Positions 21,350 to 34,814 are shown, counted from the first letter of the stretch. The stretch: DNA of 64,000 nucleotides from Cherax quadricarinatus (GCF_038502225.1 NC_091325.1:33356498-33420497), one strand, 5' to 3'. Numbers and translations are program-made. Notes: generated from the sequence alone by a model not told the origin.

Positions 21350-24206
21350 TATTATTATGGTGGTAGTGGTGGTAGAGGTGATAATTCTCAGTGTGGTGTT
21401 AGTGGTGATGGTAAGTGTTGTGTTAGTGGTGATAGAGGTGGTGATGGTAAGTGTGGTGTCAGTTGTGATGGTAAGTGTGGTGTTAGTGGTGATAGAGGTG
21501 GTGATGGTAAGTGTGATGGTAGTGGTGGTAGAGGTGATAATTCTCAGTGTGGTGTTAGTGGTGATGGTAAGTGTTGTGTTAGTGGTGATAGAGGTGATGA
21601 TTCTCAGTGTGGTGTTAGTGGTGATGGTAAGTGTTGTGTTAGTGGTGATAGAAGTGATGATTCTCAGTGTGGTGTTAGTGGTGATGGTAAGTGTTGTGTT
21701 AGTGGTGATAGAAGTAATGATTGTAAGTGTGGTGTTAGTGGTGATGGTAAGTGTTGTGTTAGTGGTGATAGAGGTGATGATTCTCAGTGTGGTGTTAGTG
21801 GTGATGGTAAGTGTTGTGTTAGTGGTGATAGAAGTGATGATTGTAAGTGTGGTGTCAGTGGTGATGGTAAGTGTGGTGTTAGTGGTGATAGAGGTGATAA
21901 TTCTCAGTGTGGTGTTAGTGGTGATGGTAAGTGTTGTGTTAGTGGTGATAGAGGTGGTGATGGTAAGTGTGATGGTAGTGGTGGTAGAGGTGATGATTCT
22001 CAGTGTGGTGTTAGTGGTGATAGAAGTGATGATTGTAAGTGTGGTGTCAGTGGTGATGGTAAGTGTGGTGTTAGTGGTGATAGAAGTGATGATTGTAAGT
22101 GTGATGTCAATGGTGATGGTAAGTGTGATGGTAGTGGTGGTAGAGGTGATGATTCTCAGTGTGGTGTTAGTGGTGATGGTAAGTGTGGTGTTAGTGGTGA
22201 TAGTAAGTGTTGTGTTAGTGGTGATAGAAGTGATGATTGTAAGTGTGGTGTCAGTTGTGATGGTAAGTGTGGTGTTAGTGGTGATAGAGGTGATGATTCT
22301 CAGTGTGGTGTTAGTGGTGATGGTAAGTGTGGTGTTAGTGGTGATAGAGGTGATGATTCTCAGTGTGGTGTTAGTGGTGATGGTAAGTGTGGTGTTAGTG
22401 GTGATAGAAGTGATGATTGTAAGTGTGGTGTCAGTGGTGATGGTAAGTGTGGTGTTAGTGGTGATAGAGGTGATGATTCTCAGTGTGGTGTTAGTGGTGA
22501 TGGTAAGTGTGGTGTTAGTGGTGATAGAAGTGATGATTCTCAGTGTGGTGTTAGTGGTAATGGTAAGTGTGATGGTAGTGGTGGTAGAGGTGATGATTGT
22601 AAGTGTGGTGTCAGTGGCGATGGTAAGTGTGATGTTAGTGGTGATAGAGGTGGTAATGGTAAGTGTGATGGTAGTGGTGGTAGAGGTGATGATTGTAAGT
22701 GTGGTGTCAGTGGCGATGGTAAGTGGGGTGTTAGTGGTGATAGAGGTGATGATTCTCAGTGTGGAGTTAGTGGTGATGGTAAGTGTGGTGTTAGTGGTGA
22801 TAGAGGTGATGATTGTAAGTGTGGTGTTAGTGGTGATAGTAAGTGTGATGTTAGCGGTGATAGAGGTGATGATTCTCAGTGTGGAGTTAGTGGTGATGGT
22901 AAGTGTGGTGTTAGTGGTGATAGAGGTGATGATTGTAAGTGTGGTGTTAGTGGTGATAGTAAGTGTGATGTTAGCGGTGATAGAGGTGATGATTCTCAGT
23001 GTGGTGTAAGTGGTGATGGTAAGTGTGGTGTTAGTGGTGATAGAGGTGATGATTCTCAGTGTGGTGTAAGTGGTGATGGTAAGTGTGGTGTTAGTGGTGA
23101 TAGAGGTGATGATTCTCAGTGTGGTGTAAGTGGTGATGGTAAGTCTGATGATAGTGGTGATAGAAGCGATGATTGTAAGTGTGGTGTCAGTGGCGATGGT
23201 AAGTGTGGTGTTAGTGGTGATAGAGGTGATGATTCTCAGTGTGGTGTTAGTGGTCATGGTAAGTGTGGTGTTAGTGGTGATAGAGGTGATGATTCTCAGT
23301 GTGGTGTTAGTGGTGATGGTAAGTGTGGTGTTAGTGGTGATAGAGGTGATGATTGTAAGTGTGGTGTTAGTGGTGATAGTAAGTGTGATGTTAGCGGTGA
23401 TAGAGGTGATGATTCTCAGTGTGGTGTTAGTGGTGATGGTAAGTGTGATGTCACTGGTGATAGTGGTGGTGATGGTAGGTGTGGTTGTAGTGGTGGTAGT
23501 GGTGGTGATGTTAAGTGTGATGTTAGTGGTGCTGGCAAGTGTAGTGTTAGTGGTGATAGAGGTGGAGGTGGTAAGTATGGTGGTAGAGGTGGTGATGGTA
23601 AGTGTGATGATAGTGGTGCTGGAAAGTGTAGTGTTAGTGGTGATAGAGGTGGTGATTGTAAGTGTGGTGATAGCAGTGATAGAAGTGGTGATGGTAGGTG
23701 TGATGGTAGTGGTGGTAGACGTGGTGATGGTAAGTATGGTGGTAATGGTGGTAGAGGTGATGATGGTGTGGTGGTAGTGGTGGTGGTAAACGTGGTGATG
23801 GTAGTGTGGTGGTGGTAGTGGTGGTGATGGTAAGTGTGGTGGTAGTGGTGGTGACGGTAAGTGTGGTGGTGATGTTAAGTGAGGTGGTAGTGGTGGTAGT
23901 GGTGGTAGTGGTGGTGACGGTAAGTGTGGTTGTAGTGGTGGTGGTGGTGACGGTAAGTGTGGTGGTAGTGGTGGTGGTGATGTTAAGTAAGGTGGTAGTG
24001 GTGGTGGCGGTAAGTGTGGTGGTAGTAGCGGTGGTGGTGATGGTGTGTGTGGTGGTGGTGGTGGTGATGGTATGTGTGGTGGTAGTGGTGGTGGTGATGG
24101 TATGTGTGGTGGTAGTGGTGGTGGTGGTGGTGATGGCACGTGTGGTGGAAGTGGTGGTGGTGGTGGTGGTGATGGTATGTGTGGTGGTAGTAGTGGTGGT
24201 GGTGGT
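21350..24206. repeat. 60-bp minisatellite grading into GTGGT repeat (left half of a split array)
   Basis: From about 21,540 to 23,470 the period is 60 bp: GATAGAGGTGATGATTCTCA, then GTGTGGTGTTAGTGGTGATG, then GTAAGTGTGGTGTTAGTGGT. It then grades into shorter GGT/GTGGTA units with GATGGTATGTGTGGTGGTAG, the unit of the array beyond the solo LTR. Long frames (VLVVIEVMILSV on +, TTNTTLRIITSIT on -) are repeat artefacts. Confidence 0.9.
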
Positions 24207-25485
24207 TGTTACAAAAAACGCGATTCTAAAAGCTTAGAGATCTCCAGTGAATACTAGAAAGGACTGCCCTTCTAGCATCCAGCCTGTTACTGGGTTTTCG
24301 TAACAAGTAGTCAGTATCCTTGTCCAATTATCCATTAGAATTCACTATGATTCAGTAGTGCTTCAGGATTACAACTGGTAGGCCACTAACTAGAGAAATT
24401 AAAATTTAATAAATTTATTAATAATTAAGTTGTCTAGGCGTACATCAAATTAAATTAAATTAATATCAACAAAATAAGAATAATCACTTCTCTCGTGTAC
24501 AGTATTATTGTGCTGAAAGCACATATCACATTTATAATTCTTAAGTATCGTTTGGTACATTAACATTTAATAAGACATTACAAATAATTATGTGTATGTG
24601 TGTAAGTGCTCTATGTAGTTCACTATGTCTCACGACTCGACTAGACTTAAACAAGTGACTGACAAAGTCCTCAAATAAACTAACTTCTTGACCAACCGGC
24701 AATCAGAACAGTCTGCTTGAACAATAAAAAGAATGCTAAGCCCAATAGCAATATAACAAGCAACTGCGACACAAAATCAGGATCAAGGAGATGATATAAC
24801 GACACTAAGTAGGGACCATCAGTAGATCCTCCACAAAAGTCACAAAAGTCACAAAACTCCCATACTACTGAATCTATGTTCATCATAAGAAAATCCCCGA
24901 CTGTGACAGTACACAGATACCAGTACAAGTTAGGTCAGAAGCTACAGCTCAGGACCTGAGTTACTCAGAGTGTCTATGCGACACGCAACCTCAGTACAAC
25001 GTCGAAAATCACTAAGTCTGTACAATGTTCTGTGAACAGAGTCCCACAGAACCTACAACAATAATGAGACAGACGACCTTCCAACAAGGGCCAATAAAGG
25101 AGATTTAGGCACGACTTGTCAAGAATACGTCCAAACACCAAGCGAGTCTAGACCAGACTGAATACTTCAGGCGAGGGGAGAACCCCTCCCCCCTCGATCA
25201 CGTGATAGTTCTGTGGACAGCTGCTGTTCAGCAACAACGAGAAGCCGGCAGAGTAGCGAGCAAAGAGCGATAATTATATAGTTAGATAATCCAGACTAGA
25301 ACTGAGCACATAATAATATGTTACATCCTACCTAACAAAATTTAACTAAGTCAAATAAAAATATAAAGCAATATATTCACGATTTAGCTATTATCGCAAA
25401 TATAAGCAATATAAAATTATATGAAAAGGTAATACACATGTAATATATATACATAATATACATTGCAACCCATTCAGGGGTTGCA
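24207..25485 (-). mobile_element. Solo LTR of the Ty3/Gypsy family seen at 39-44 kb
   Basis: A 1,279-bp sequence whose reverse complement aligns end to end with the 1,282-bp 3' LTR at 42,600-43,881. It begins TGCAACCCCTGAATGGG and ends TTTTTTGTAACA, so it has TG..CA ends. No internal coding sequence adjoins it, as expected after recombination between two LTRs. The array to left and right is of the same type, so it inserted into the array. No clear TSD is visible because the flanks are repetitive. Both LTRs contain a frame of about 80 residues (here 24,928-24,680) with a hydrophobic segment. Confidence 0.85.
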
Positions 25486-28400
25486 ACAGTGGTGATGGTA
25501 TGTGTGGTGGTAGTGGTGGTGGTGATGGTATGTGTGGTGGTAGTGGTGGTGGTGGTGGTGGTGATGGTGATGGTATGTGTGGTGGTAGTGGAGGTGGTGG
25601 TGATGATGGTATGTGTGGTGGTAGTGGTGGTGGTGGTGGTGGTGATGGTATGTGTGGTGGTAGTGGTGGTGGTGATGGTATGTGTGGTGGTAGTGGTGGT
25701 GGTGGTGGTGATGGTGATGGTATGTGTGGTGGTAGTGGTGGTGGTGATGGTATGTGTGGTGGTAGTGGTGGTAGTGGTGGTGGTGGTGGTGGTGATGGTA
25801 TGTGTGGTGGTAGTGGTGGTGGTGGTGGTGATGGTATGTGTGGTGGTAGTGGTGGTGGTGATGGTATGTGTGGTGGTAGTGGTTGTGGTGGTGTTGATGG
25901 TATGTGTGGTGGTAGTGGTGGTGGTGATGATATGTGTGGTGGTAGTGGTGGTGGTGGTGATGGTATGTGTGGTGGTAGTGGTGGTGGTGGTGTTGATATG
26001 TGTGGTGGTAGTGGTGGTGGTGGTGGTGGTGATGGTATGTGTGGTGGTAGTGGTGGTGGTGGTGATGGTATGTGTGGTGGTAGTAGTGGTGGTGGTGATG
26101 GTTTGTGTGGTGGTAGTGGTGGTGATGGTATGTGTGGTGGTAGTGGTGGTGGTGGTGATGATGGTATGAGTGGTGGTAGTGGTGGTGGTGGTGGTGATGG
26201 TATGTGTGGTGGTAGTGGTGGTGGTGGTGATGATGGTATGTGTGGTGGTAGTGGTGGTGGTGGTGGTGATGGTATGTGTGGTGGTAGTGGTGGTGGTGGT
26301 GATGGTATGTGTGGTGGTAGTGGTGGTGGTGGTGGTGATGGTATGTGTGGTGGTAGTGGTGGTGGTGGTGATGGTATGTGTGGTGGTAGTGGTGGTGGTG
26401 GTAGTGGTGGTGGTAGTGGTGGTGATGGTATGTGTGGTGGTAGTGGTGGTGGTGATGGTATGTGTGGTGGTAGTGGTGGTGGTGGTGGTGATGGTATGTG
26501 TGGTGGTAGTGGTGGTGGTGGTGGTGATGGTATGTGTGGTGGTAGTGGTGGTGGTGGTGGTGATGGTATGTGTGGTGGTAGTGGTGGTGGTGGTGGTGGT
26601 GATGGTATGTGTGGTGGTAGTGGTGGTGGTGGTTGTGTGGGTGGTGGTAGTGGTGGTGATGGTATGTGTGGTGGTGTGGTGGTGATGGTAGTGGTAGTGG
26701 TGGTGGTGGTGGTGGTGATGGTATGTGTGGTGGTAGTGGTGGTGGTAGTGGTGGTGATGGTATGTGTGGTGGTAGTGGTGGTGGTGGTGGTGTGGTGGTA
26801 GTGGTGACGGTGGTGGTGGTATGTGTGGTGGTGGTGGTGGTGGTGATGGTAGGTGTGGTGGTAGTGGTGGTGGTGATGGTCTGGGTGGTGGTATGGTATG
26901 TGTGGTGTAGTGGTGACGGTGGTGCTGATGGTATGAGTGGTGGTGGTGATGGTATGTGTGGAGGTAGTGGTGGTGGTGGTGATGGTATGTGTGGTGGTAG
27001 TGGTGGTAGTGGTGGTAGTGGTGGTGATGGTATGTGTGGTGGTAGTGGTGACGGTGGTGCTGATGGTATGTGTGGTGGTAGTGGTGGTGGTGGTAAGTGT
27101 GGTGGTAGTGGTGGTGGTGGTAAGTGTGGTGGTAGTGGTGTTGGTGGTGAAGGTATGTGTGGTGGTAGTGGTGGTGATGGTGATGGTATGTGTGGTGGTA
27201 GTGGTGGTGGTGGTGGTGGTGGTGATGGTATGTGTGGTGGTAGTGGTGGTGGTGATATTATGTGTGGTGGTAGTGGTGGTAGTGGTGGTGGTGGTGTGAT
27301 GGTATGTGTGGTGGTAGTTGTGGTGGTGATGGTATGTGTGGTGGTAGTGGTGGTGGTGGTGGTGATGGTATGTGTGGAGGTAGTGGTGGTGGTGATGGTA
27401 TGTGTGGTGGTAGTGGTGACGGTGGTGCTGATGGTATGTGTGGTGGTAGTGGTGGTGGTGGTGAAGGTATGTGTGGTGGTAGTGGTGACGGTGGTGCTGA
27501 TGGTATGTGTGGTGGTAGTGGTGGTGGTGGTGCTGATGGTATGTGTGGTGGTAGTGGTGACGGTGGTGCTGATGGTATGTGTGGTGGTAGTGGTGACGGT
27601 GGTGCTGATGGTATGTGTGGTGGTAGTGGTGACGGTGGTGCTGATGGTATGTGTGGTGGTAGTGGTGGTGGTGGTGAAGGTATGTGTGGTGGTAGTGGTG
27701 GTGATGGTGATGGTATGTGTGGTGGTAGTGGTGGTAGTGGTGGTAGTGGTGGTGATGGTATGTGTGGTGGTAGTGGTGGTAGTGGTGGTGATGATATGTG
27801 TGGTGGGAGGGGTGGGGGTGGTGGTGATGGTAGTGGTGGTGGTGGTAAGTGTGGTGGTAGTGGTGTTGGTGGTGAAGGTATGTGTGGTGGTAGTGGTGGT
27901 GATGGTGATGGTATGTGTGGTGGTAGTGGTGGTAGTGGTGGTGATGGTATGTGTGGTGGTAGTGGTGACGGTGGTGCTGATGGTATGTGTGGTGGTAGTG
28001 GTGGTGGTGATGGTATGTGTGGTGGTAGTGGTGGTGGTGGTGGTGGTGATGGTATGTGTGGAGGTAGTGGTGGTGGTGGTGATGGTATGTGTGGTGGTAG
28101 TGGTGGTAGTGGTGGTGATGGTATGTGTGGTGGTAGTGGTGACGGTGGTGCTGATGGTATGTGTGGTGGTAGTGGTGGTGGTGGTAAGTGTGGTGGTAGT
28201 GGTGGTGGTGGTGAAGGTATGTGTGGTGGTAGTGGTGGTGATGGTGATGGTATGTGTGGTGGTAGTGGTGGTAGTGGTGGTGATGGCATGTGTGGTGGTA
28301 GTGGTGGTGGTGATGGTGATGGTATGTGTGTTGGTAGTGGTGGTAGTGGTGGTGATGGTATGTGTGGTGGTAGTGGTGGTGGTGGTGATGGTATGTGTGG

Positions 28401-28612
28401 TGGTAGTGGTGGTGATGGTATGTGTGGTGGTAGTGGTGGTAGTGGTGGTGATGGTATGTGTGGTGGTAGTGGTGGTGGTGATGGTGTGTGTGGTGGTAGT
28501 GGTGGTGATGGTATGTGTGGTGGTAGTGGTGGTGGTGGTGGTGATGGTATGTGTGGTGGTAGTGGTGGTGGTGGTGTTGGTATGTGTGGTGGTAGTGGTG
28601 GTGGTGATCATC
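25486..28612. repeat. GTGGT-rich minisatellite (right half of the split array)
   Basis: Irregular units of about 24-33 bp around GATGGTATGTGTGGTGGTAG plus GTGGTGGT, with a subfamily containing GGTGACGGTGGTGCTGATGG. Frames rich in MCGGSGGG, VVVMVCVV or HHHHYHHTY are artefacts. Strong purine/pyrimidine asymmetry and G runs are present throughout. Confidence 0.95.
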
Positions 28613-28614
28613 AC

Positions 28615-29630
28615 ATCATCACCCAGGAAACTGGTGAGCCTTCAGAGTTAACTTAATTAAGTGTTATGTTGGTGGTGTTTACAGGAAAATATTCCTTTGT
28701 GAAAGAGTCCAGGTGATATTGTTGCTCTGACGGTATGTAACTTTATGCTGCCAGAGGCGATAGTTAACATTTTACGAAGAGCGACGGTACTTAACACTAT
28801 ACCACCACCGACAGTGACTATCTTCGTGACTATCTTCGTTCCGCCTCACTTATTACAACACCTGTGCTTAACACTGTACCTCCTGAAAGGCAGGTGTGAC
28901 CTCTACAACTTCACCTACTGTAGCACCTACGTCTAACAATACACAAACAGCTAGGCAGGATAAAACGTTTACCATAAAATCTTTATATCTTGGCTACCAT
29001 TTCTGAGCCGCTGTAAAAAACCCGGTTTATGACTTATTTTTACGAGGTAAGTTTCTCGAGGACCACTTGACCAACACGTTTTGAGGCCGAGGTGTTTATT
29101 AAGCGTTGTTACCTGACTGGGATGCATCCCTGAGGAACGAAGAGGTTATGAAAGGGTGCCGTGGTACAGATTATGTACCCCGTATATAAGACTCGCTTTT
29201 CTCCCACAAAAAATCAAGGTCGGGGTCAAGGGTCGGCTAAGGGTTATGCTTTAGCAGTTGTTGAATAACGTTACGTTACAAGTGCTCAGAAAAATGGTCT
29301 TATATGTCTTATATACCCGTGCACTTTACATGCCGGAAAATATTTTGGTATCAAGACTAATGTTGTAATGCCACAATGGTACTAGCAGGTAGGTGGCTAC
29401 TAGAAGGATAAACCTGAGAACATCGTTTGGTATTATGACACTGCAATATAATGTAAAAGTGACCACACGCAGCTCACAGGACTCGTGAGATTATTAACTT
29501 GCAGATATGTTGATAATCCCAAGTCTGTGTTAAACCCATTAGTGCCCACACTCTATGTTACGTCCATTGTAGTGTGAAGCATCACTCTGGCAAGACAGTG
29601 TGAGTGAATTTTGATGAATTTTTTTCTTTT
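28615..29630. other. Unassigned sequence
   Basis: No supported gene. An open frame at 28,745-28,936 has no recognisable features. Confidence 0.5.
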
Positions 29631-29633
29631 CCG

Positions 29634-29705
29634 GGCCACCCTGCCTTGGTGGGCCACCCTGCCTTGGTGGGCCACCCTGCCTTGGTGGGAATCGGCCGAT
29701 GTGTT
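29634..29705. repeat. Three 18-bp palindrome-like repeats at a probable SINE end
   Basis: GGGCCACCCTGCCTTGGTGG occurs as three tandem 18-bp units. Each contains CCACC..GGTGG and could form a small hairpin. It is followed by GAATCGGCCGATGTGTTA and an A-rich stretch, which resembles the 3' end of a dispersed decapod repeat. Confidence 0.6.
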
Positions 29706-32639
29706 ATTGAAAAATAAAAATCAATATGTACCAGAGAGAATTTCTCAATGGTCCAGATACACATTCACGTGTCTAAGTTTCCCTTCAGGAAACTTAATTA
29801 ATGCCTTTATACCAATCACTGTTCATTTAAGCAATACAGGTTACAATTAAATTACTAATGTTCTGATGTTCTTAACTAGCCCAAAGCTAACCAACAACAT
29901 CCTTAGATCTATTGACAAGAAGGAAGCCTTTCAAAAGCAAAAGAGAATGGATTAGTTTCTTAAGGTGTGATCAGAATACATCATTGTTATGCAGTGTTCA
30001 TCACATGAAGCCACATATCCTGCATGCAGTTTGAAGTGAAAAGCCTGGTAACTTTTAGTTAATGTGCCCCCTGTTCACAATCAGCATTCTAGGTTTACAT
30101 GTAACGAGAATTCTCCTTGGATTCCAGTCCCTCGGTTGCTTTCAGCTGATAAACACATAATAGTTTTTTTTCTGTATGGGTGTATAAGCTTGTAGCTGGT
30201 GAGAATAGTGAGAATATGGAGTTTTAAAAAACTCATTTGTTACAACTGTAAACAATACTGATGGTGAAAATATATGGGTATTAAAAAAGTGAACATCTGG
30301 TGTATACTTTATTCCTTGAATTTCTTTACTGGTTTATTGAATGTGCCTTCACTAGTATTCCTTCTTGACGGCAGTACTGAAGCATTTAGTTCTGTAACTT
30401 TATTGCTGCTTTGTGTTTCACTTCCTTGTGATGCTGGTTGCCTTGCATTTGTTATGTTGCCTTCCTGCTGTTGTATTGTTAGATGGGTAATGCCACCTGC
30501 AAGGCTCAAGCATTTGATCATGGAATATGATCTACATATTCTGCCAAGACTATCTCTAAAGCATTGTAGGCGTATTGCTCGTCCAACTGGCAGTGAATAT
30601 CGTGGCCATATAATTGCTAGTTCTACTTAGTGAATTAATCCGCAACCTTCTAAGGTCTGATCGAGCAATCATGGCTTCTCCATCTTTTGTCCGCTGCTTA
30701 GGTAGTGCATGTTAGTCTCTACTGCCCAATCAGTCTCCTTTCTCATTATGGTAGCAAACATATTCTTGAGCTTATACCTGATGATTGACCACCCGGGGCA
30801 AGCTGGGGCAAGCTGGGGCAAGCTGGATTTGGCTTAAGATTCATCCACTTCATTGTCACTCATTCTGGTGAAGCTTACTCTAGAACAGACGAGGGAACAA
30901 AGTGCTTTTACTGAGGATGGTTAATGCAGAGAGAAGGACATGAGTCGATATCATCGTTCCTGCGAGGAGTATTTTAGTGAGCATAAATCTGTCTTTTGTA
31001 CCGCGTTTATCTGAAGCCCGGTGTGGGCCTGTTTCTTGAATATTTGCTTGAATTGTTCATGAAACAGGCCCGAGCTTTGCAGTAAACCAGTGAACATGAG
31101 TTAATCCCTGTTCACATAGCTTTGTACGCTAAGACACTAGAAATGCACCATTAGCTTGGATAATGAGGATATTGTGAATTAATGCATTGTGAAGTGTACT
31201 GTCCTAAGAGCCTATCAGTGAATTCCTGCAAAAAGGTTAAGCTTTCTTATTCCTGGATGGCAGGAATGCCAGATGCTTCTGCTTCCTTGTCCTTATAATA
31301 GGCGGATGTTTCCTTCGATTTCTGCTTTCAACTCGGCAGTAATTGGAGCCGAGGTTAATAAGCTTCCTTCGTTATTTTGACATGGGAGGTATAGCTATGG
31401 AAAATGAAAAATCCTACAGGTAAGGGAGATATGGGAAACTTTTTTGTAAAGAATTTGGTAGTTCTTAAAGAACTTCTGCACCAAGCGCTTAAGGTTGCCC
31501 ACTGTTCTTCCACTGGGGGACATTTATATTAAACGTAGAGTACAAAATCTCCAAGCAGTTCTATTGATCATGTTTGAGATAAGAACTAAAGAAATACAGC
31601 AGATCCTGCAGTGATTCCCAGCTAGTAGGAAAGTCAGGACACTACACTACAGCGGCCCATTTGTGTACCATATCGGCTGAGTTAAGAGGAACTATCCTGG
31701 GCCTAAGCTGCATCAGTCATTAAATATTAAAATCGATCAGGAGAAGTAAACTGAAAATTATTTAACGTGATTACCAGGACTATAATGTTATAATTTACAT
31801 CTGCAAACCTGAATTTCACTCTCCTCCGTCGTCTTGTTTTTGTCACTTTTCTTAAACATTTGAAGCTTAAACCACTGACGGTTTAGAAAGTTATTGATTC
31901 CAATACCAGGATGCTTGGATTGGAATCAATAATTTTTGCCATAGAGTACGAGAAAATACGTATTGTTCCAAGAATTAGGCCCTCGTTACCCTAAACAACC
32001 GTTGAAAATTTAAAGCCAAATAAATGAGTCGGTCTCGGGTATTACGCACGGTATTGTAGGAAATATGTGTATAATAAAAAACGCTCCATATATAATGCCA
32101 GTTTACTGGTTTTCTTCTGAAATCAGACGCGTATTGTTCCTGAAGAGTAGCCAGGACAGGAGAAGCGGGAGAGGTGTGTGAGGCTGTACTGGAAGAGCGA
32201 CGGCTGGAGCAAGACGTCATAAGACGTCATGGTTAGGTGTAAGTTTACGCCAATGGTAAAAATAAATGCACCAGCTTTTATTTTTACGTAACGTAATAAT
32301 TACGCAACTTGAAGTTTTGAGCAAAATAAACTGAATAGCTAGTAGCAAAAATTGAAAGAGAAAAATAGGTAACCACTTAAAAGACCCCATTAAGGATTCC
32401 TAAAAATGCTTCATTATTGAAATTTCTCTAAAAATATAATAACTGTATCAAGCTTGACATGGATCAAAAATTAATATGGGTATTACACTAAGTATTGTAT
32501 AAATTAAGAAAAAGTCCAGAGTATAATTATACCTTTTACTGAATCATATTATCAAGGTCAGAAGAAACTATAAAATCACTTTGTTTTTTTAAGACCTCAA
32601 CCCATATTTTCCAATTAAAAAAACTGATCTGATGAAAGC
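29706..32639. other. Unassigned sequence
   Basis: Nearly 3 kb with no recognised gene. Small local features: three copies of GGGGCAAGCT (about 30,797-30,828), an 11-bp inverted repeat GGGCCTGTTTC/GAAACAGGCCC (about 31,025-31,070), and a duplicated AGACGTCAT at 32,211-32,230. The frame at 30,274-30,630 has no family resemblance that I can see. Confidence 0.45.
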
Positions 32640-32935
32640 ATCTCTATTATGCAATATTTCAGTATTTTTATTCTGGAAATGTTTCGTCAGACAGTGGATT
32701 CTTAGGTCCAACACAGAGAAGAACTGTGTAAGATGAGGAGTTTGAGGCAATCAGTCTCCAAGAGACAGATTTAGTGCCTGTGGAACTGATTACCTCAAGC
32801 TATTACTAATCTTTCACCGTTCTTTTCTGTATTGGACTGAAGAAGTCACTGACTGGCGAAACCTTTCCAGAATAAAGATTGCCGAATGTTGCACAAGTCT
32901 CTCATTTATCAACTTGTCCTTTTTTTGTTAAATCA
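32640..32935. mobile_element. Decayed hammerhead fold-back element
   Basis: Two diverged inverted arms. The right arm (+, 32,827-32,876) retains helix I GGA/UCC, CUGAAGA (position 7 is variable in hammerheads), the extra A, helix II GUCA/UGGC and GAAAC, but the ACGU palindrome is ACCU. The left arm (-, about 32,668-32,716) has a damaged core. The right end carries TTATCAACTTGTCC, the family tail. Confidence 0.65.
32827..32876 (+). ncRNA. Hammerhead-like motif, possibly still foldable
   Basis: The core CUGAAGA..GAAA is consensus-compatible, helix I has GGA/UCC plus UAUU/AAUA, and helix II is four pairs with one G-U. Helix III would be weak because the palindrome is lost. Confidence 0.5.
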
Positions 32936-33800
32936 TTTATGCAAAAATCTCTATGTTTATTTAATATTTTTCTTCGAATACAAACATAATTTCAATCAAT
33001 TATATTTTATATAGTATTTCTGATGTTATTCTGAGCATTTTCGTAAACACTTTCGGAAATATTCACCAGTTCACTGAATTACCGTAATAATTTTTTACTC
33101 TGTTTACCAGTCAGTACAGGAAAATTCTGTTCAAATATTCAGACATAAATGAAGTTAAAGAGAAATTTCAGCCGGCGTCAACACCAGGTAGAACGAAATC
33201 TCGTAGAAATAGTTTCAGTAAAGTATCCCTTGCAGTGAGAAGCACCGTAATCGCAGCTGCCAGCCAAGTGCCAGAGTGAGTTGTGAGCAGAATACGTTGT
33301 GGACGCTCAGACCAGCTTATCGCTCAACAACCAGTTTCGGAGAAGATAAAGCAGTCTTAAACAAAGGAAGAAGGAACAGTAGGCAGAGGGAACAGAAGAA
33401 GGTAACTGGAGCATTTACTACTGTTGCAAGAAAATCAGTGGAGGTTAGACGAGTGGGTGAGGGCTTGAGGACGGTAGGAAAATAGCAGTGAAATCGAATT
33501 TCCCAAGGAATTAGGTGAGTGTAGTGAGGAAGGGAATAATATCGGAGACGAGCGCTGTAGTTTTAATGTACGAATCTGGTTTAGCAAGCCTATGGACATG
33601 AAGTGGTTCACTGAAAGTTATTGGTAGCGGAGAAAAAGTTAAGTGAAGAAGTGTCTCTAGAAAGCTCCAGTAATGTGGAGGCGTGATGAAGATAATTAAA
33701 TATTGTATTGATCGTCGTGTTTTTAAGACTTGACCCAGACTACTAACTTATCATGACTGATTTTATTTCTTAGCATTTGGGCTTTAATATCGCTGTTCCT
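32936..33800. other. Unassigned sequence
   Basis: No feature supported. A 69-codon frame at 33,276-33,485 has no recognisable domain. Confidence 0.45.
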
Positions 33801-34284
33801 AAATGTATATTAGGATATGGAAATGTATATTAGGATATAGAAATGTATATTAGGATATGGAAATGTATATTAGGATATAGAAATGTATATTAGGATATAG
33901 AAATGTATATTAGGATATGGAAATGTATATTAGGATATGAAAATGTATATTAGGATATAGAAATGTATATTAGGATATGGAAATGTATATTAGGATATAT
34001 AAATGTATATTAGGATATATAAATGTATATTAGGATATATAAATGTATATTAGGATATATAAATGTATATTAGGATATATAAATGTATATTAGGATATAG
34101 AAATGTATATTAGGATATAGAAATGTATATTAGAATATAGAAATGTATATTAGGATATAGAAATGTATATTAGGATATAGAAATGTATATTAGGATATAG
34201 AAATGTATATTAGGATATAGAAATGTATATTAGGATATAGAAATGTACATTAGGATATAGAAATGTATATTAGGATATAGAAAT
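33801..34284. repeat. 20-bp minisatellite, 24 units
   Basis: The unit AAATGTATATTAGGATATAG has near-perfect conservation; variants differ in the last two bases (GG, AG, AT, AA). Confidence 0.95.
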
Positions 34285-34289
34285 GCTCC

Positions 34290-34814
34290 TATATTAGGAG
34301 AGAAAACATTAGACGACAAGAAAGTAAAGAGAATGACAAGATAACAAGTACGGAGGAGAAGTTTAGTAAGTCTGCCTGGTTACCTGGTCCCTCACTGTCA
34401 CCTACCTCTTCATGTGGCTATATAAAAATCTCCTGATGTGGCTATATAAAAATTTTGGGTAGGATTTTTCTTTCGATGCTGTCATTCTTCAGTTGTCGTT
34501 GATCCTCTCTTCTTACTCGCGAGTAATTGCTTCTGGTTCTTCTGCTCAGTTCCTTGTTCTCCTGAGTCATTTACCTTCTATATTTGTTTTCCGTCCTCTA
34601 GCACCTTTAGTGTTATTCTCTCCGCACCTCTGAGTATAACATGGGCTCACTCTCTCCTTCCGATTTTTTCCTCCTGTGAGCGAATTACTTCCTGCATTTT
34701 CCGGCCACATACTCGATCATGTCAATCACAGTCTTTAAATTGTTGTGCTAGACAAAATATAAGATTAGAGGCATCGGACACAGAATCTGTTTGGCTACAG
34801 TTTCTCGAGGGTCG
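34290..34814. other. Unassigned sequence
   Basis: Contains a short duplication (TGTGGCTATATAAAAAT at about 34,412 and 34,437). Otherwise nothing recognised. Confidence 0.45.

Noticed and set aside
21290..28656. Long Thr-, Val-, Gly- or His-rich frames, some with CGG/SGGG or HHHHYHH patterns
   Set aside because: All follow the period of GTGGT-type minisatellites; no domain, no consistent strand, no start context.
30274..30630. 118-codon frame as a host gene
   Set aside because: No recognisable domain, no splice or poly(A) support, average composition of noncoding DNA.
33276..33485. Short basic protein frame
   Set aside because: Length is expected by chance and nothing in the sequence identifies it.
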